From Gymnogyps californianus (Eukaryota > Chordata > Aves > Accipitriformes > Cathartidae): a stretch of 64,000 nucleotides of DNA. The notes under the pieces are model-generated. The model worked only from the letters and a program-made list of their open reading frames with translations. It ran no database searches and was not told where the DNA came from. How positions within the stretch are numbered: the first letter of the stretch is position 1; every line of letters begins with the position of its first letter. Location of the stretch: positions 1,550,001 through 1,614,000 of the forward strand of contig NC_059478.1 in the NCBI RefSeq assembly GCF_018139145.2, read 5' to 3'. The translations under genes and the position numbers were made by a program. This document shows positions 61,401 to 64,000 of this stretch, piece by piece.

Positions 61401-64000
61401 AATTTATTAAACCTTCTCTCCACTAACAAAACCCCTTTTTTGCCTAAAGGAAAAAGGAAATGAGTAAAATTTAGCTTTTTCTATAATAATACAAGATTAT
61501 ATTTTAATGAGAAAATATTATAATAATCATTTATGAAATGAAGTAATATACATTTGTTTGTAAGTTTCATTAAGGTTTTGACGGTTGAATGAAATATAAA
61601 AATTAGTATAATTATAAGTTATAATACATTTATATTAGTTATTTGAAATGTGTACAATATCAGCAGCAATAAAGTATTTTAAAGACAGAGAAAAAAATTC
61701 CAGTATAAATAATAAAAGATAAACCAATCTCCTGTAAAATCCCTAAAATTTTAGGTAACTTGCAGTGTCCTACAGAAACACACATATTGAGTATAATTGT
61801 ACATTACTGTACATCACATGCTGTGATGACGATTGTGATCTGGTATGAGGGAGCGCAACTTAAGCAATTTACCTCCTCTTTTGAAGGGTAGGTATCCACA
61901 AGCACTGAATTTTCCACCCACCAAGTAAGTTGTTCCACAAGGATTATGGCAAGCGTATCTCAAAATATTCAAAGTAAAGGCAAAGGAAAAAATGTCATAA
62001 ATTCCTTGCAGATGGTAAGATCTTATTTGGCAGTCTTTTATTAAAAAAAAAAAATCTGTGATTTTAGGCAGAAAATAATTTTACTCCAATTAAAATCTTA
62101 AATTGTCTTATTAGATTTTTATTATTATTAAATATTATGTATTAAATACGCTGCATCAAGCACATTTGCAAAGTGAGAAAGATGTGCATGCATCTGTCTA
62201 CAAAACTAGAATAATCCCTCTCTGGACATACTTCAGTGAATGTGTATTTTACTTTGAAGTACCAGCATTTTGAAGGCTACAGTTTTGCAAACTATTGTGA
62301 TATGGAATTTTAAAACAGGTAGGATAATGACTGTGGATCTGTCTATGAAATAAAATATTTCAGCATATTGTTGGGACTGCTGACTGTGTTTTTGGGCTGC
62401 AAATTTTTGAAGTCTGAAGTTAGTGATATTGGAAGTCCTTCCATGTCAAAAAGTCATTCTAAATGGATATTACTCTGTGAGGCCAGTGACCTCCCAGAAA
62501 AGGTACTCAAATTTGATATCCCCATAAACTTTTGAGAGGAGTTCCCAGAGAGTGAAGCCATCCAGATTATAATCTCCAACAAATGCCGAGCATGTGAATT
62601 TCCTAGTTCACTTGGGTGCAATTGATACTGCTGTGGCCATTGGTTACCCAAATAATGTTATAATGAGTCCTTTAAACAGGTCTTGCCCAATTCTACTCTT
62701 CCAGTTTCTCCCAGAGGTAGATATCCAACTACTGGCATGCAACACTGAAGATATATCATCAAATAAATAACCTGTAGCTAGATACCCAGCAAATCTATTA
62801 GCAGTAAAGAGGGTAGCCATTAAAGCTACATAATAATTTTAGTTGTATATCTTTCTAAAATTAGAAAGTGTTGGGGTTTATTGTCCTTTACTTTCCAGGC
62901 TTTACTAGTAAAAAATTCTGTTTACTTAATCATTTTTTAATTTAACCTTGTTTACTAGTTAATAGGTAGCAGCTATTACTTGTGAAGAAAATCCACAGAA
63001 TTTTTTAGTCTATTGTTTTCCAATAGGTCTTCAAATGCCTAAAAAACTTTTAATGGTAAGCAACCCTGAAACACTTAAGAAAAGTAAAATCTCATGTATA
63101 AACTCATATTTCACAGAAAGTGAATTGAAGACAATCCTAAAAATTCATTTGAGTATTGAATGGTATAATTCTGGAATTAAATATTTATTGACAATGCAGA
63201 AAACAACATGATTGCTTTGTTAAATACTTTGGAGTTGGAAAATTATCTTCCATTCTTATAAAAGAGTATTTCAGTATATTTTGTAGCCCATAAGAAGGTT
63301 AAGAACATGATTTTTGTCTGGTCTGTAACTGCTGAGAAAGACAATATCCTTTAATATTTTTGCCACGAAAACCCCTCTGTAGATTATGCTTGCAAATCCT
63401 GGAGATTATCCATATGAAATGGCTGAGTAGCCATGAACAGCTTTAACATCTTTAAATCTATGTCAAATGCTGTTCTTTGAAGGACTTCAGGACTGATGCT
63501 TTTCTCAGCTTTTCTGGGTGTATCTTCCTGACACTACCTCTTCCAGATTGAAAACCTATTTCTTATTCCGTCTTATAAAATACAGAGGTACTTTGTCTAG
63601 GTTTTAAGAAATAGGAACTGCTGGAGATCAGAAATATCAAATCCTCTGGGGAAAAAAAATGATAACAATAATTTTAAAAGAGTATCTTTGGTCCATGTTA
63701 CAGGATTTTATCCCATGATAAGGAGAGCACAAAGGTCAAGCCCTTAAATTTGCTCACATTTGTCAACCTTAGAAGTTAGTTTCAGACACTAGTTCCATGT
63801 CTGATGTGTAACCTCTTCCACATCTACACCTCAGTTACCCAGCAACAAGGCTGGTCTATTAACAGAGCATGCAACCTAATTCTTGCAAGAATTATTACAT
63901 CTATTATCTTGCTACTTATTAAGTAGCGAGATCTCTTCTGAATCTACATTCTTCTATGAAGCTATTCTTAATAGCAGTCTTCTTGTGTCCTTTTGTCTTT
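58456..64000. other. Noncoding DNA to window end
   Basis: A GC-richer stretch to about 58640 is unclassified. The rest is AT-rich with no gene, LINE or LTR recognised. It contains a full CRE palindrome at 60397-60404 and a poly-A run near 62041-62053. The AT-rich stretch 61480-61720 is nearly free of G and C. Short frames (60-92 codons) have no domain. Confidence 0.5.
60397..60404. promoter_or_regulatory. Full CRE palindrome TGACGTCA
   Basis: A perfect cAMP-response element, TGACGTCA, bound by CREB/ATF factors. It contains a CpG in CpG-poor surroundings, which makes it slightly notable. No promoter, exon or CpG island is visible nearby, so its function is unknown. Confidence 0.35.

Noticed and set aside
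1..64000. CRISPR arrays, operons, tRNA genes, origins and bacterial-type regulatory sites
   Set aside because: The sequence is vertebrate nuclear DNA. No regularly spaced repeats or tRNA A/B box pairs were seen.

Overview
This window looks like gene-free avian nuclear DNA, either an intergenic desert or part of a long intron. The organism is inferred from repeats. Several 5'-truncated CR1 LINE copies end in the typical bird CR1 tail, and there are several long terminal repeats of types I recognise as common in bird genomes, probably Neoaves. I see no L1, Alu or other mammalian repeat. Most of the window is AT-rich. I found no open reading frame that looks like a functional host exon, no tRNA or rRNA gene and no CRISPR array. 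Open frames are short and mostly fall in repeats or simple sequence.

Layout. Positions 1-2839 are unique AT-rich DNA with one RFX-type X-box. A CR1 copy (2840-4376) and an older one (5790-6325) follow. An antisense solo LTR lies at 8348-9082 with near-matching 5-bp flanks. Positions 9845-10690 hold a diverged repeat (copy A) whose partner (copy B) is at 44970-45800 on the other strand. The most complex locus is 12110-14883: an antisense, GC-rich retroviral LTR interrupted by two same-family solo LTRs on the + strand, each with its own target-site duplication (TGAAT/TGAAT and GTATC/GTGTC). From 14.9 to 21 kb there is AT-rich DNA with a short CR1 piece. A probable antisense LTR with repeated U3 motifs lies near 21.2-21.8 kb.

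A long imperfect inverted repeat (23831-23984) could be a MITE or an RNA hairpin. A CR1 tail is at 27580-27755. A second diverged repeat pair, LTR-like (copies C and D), lies at 28065-28580 and 46937-47415. An LTR fragment is at 31110-31325. An apparently ancient 5S rRNA-derived SINE relic is at 32066-32375. Tetranucleotide arrays lie near 35.9 and 37.4 kb. Another CR1 fragment (44245-44900) abuts copy B. The last third is mostly unique, with small GC-rich islands at 49.2, 50.9, 51.4, 55.5 and 58.5 kb and an 18-bp minisatellite at 56161-56250.

No group of genes works together here. The structure reflects layered retroelement insertion. The main items to check are the nested LTR cluster, the hairpin, the 5S-derived SINE relic and the two repeat pairs. 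All comparisons were made by eye, without alignment software or database searches, so boundaries of old repeats are approximate and family names are from memory.
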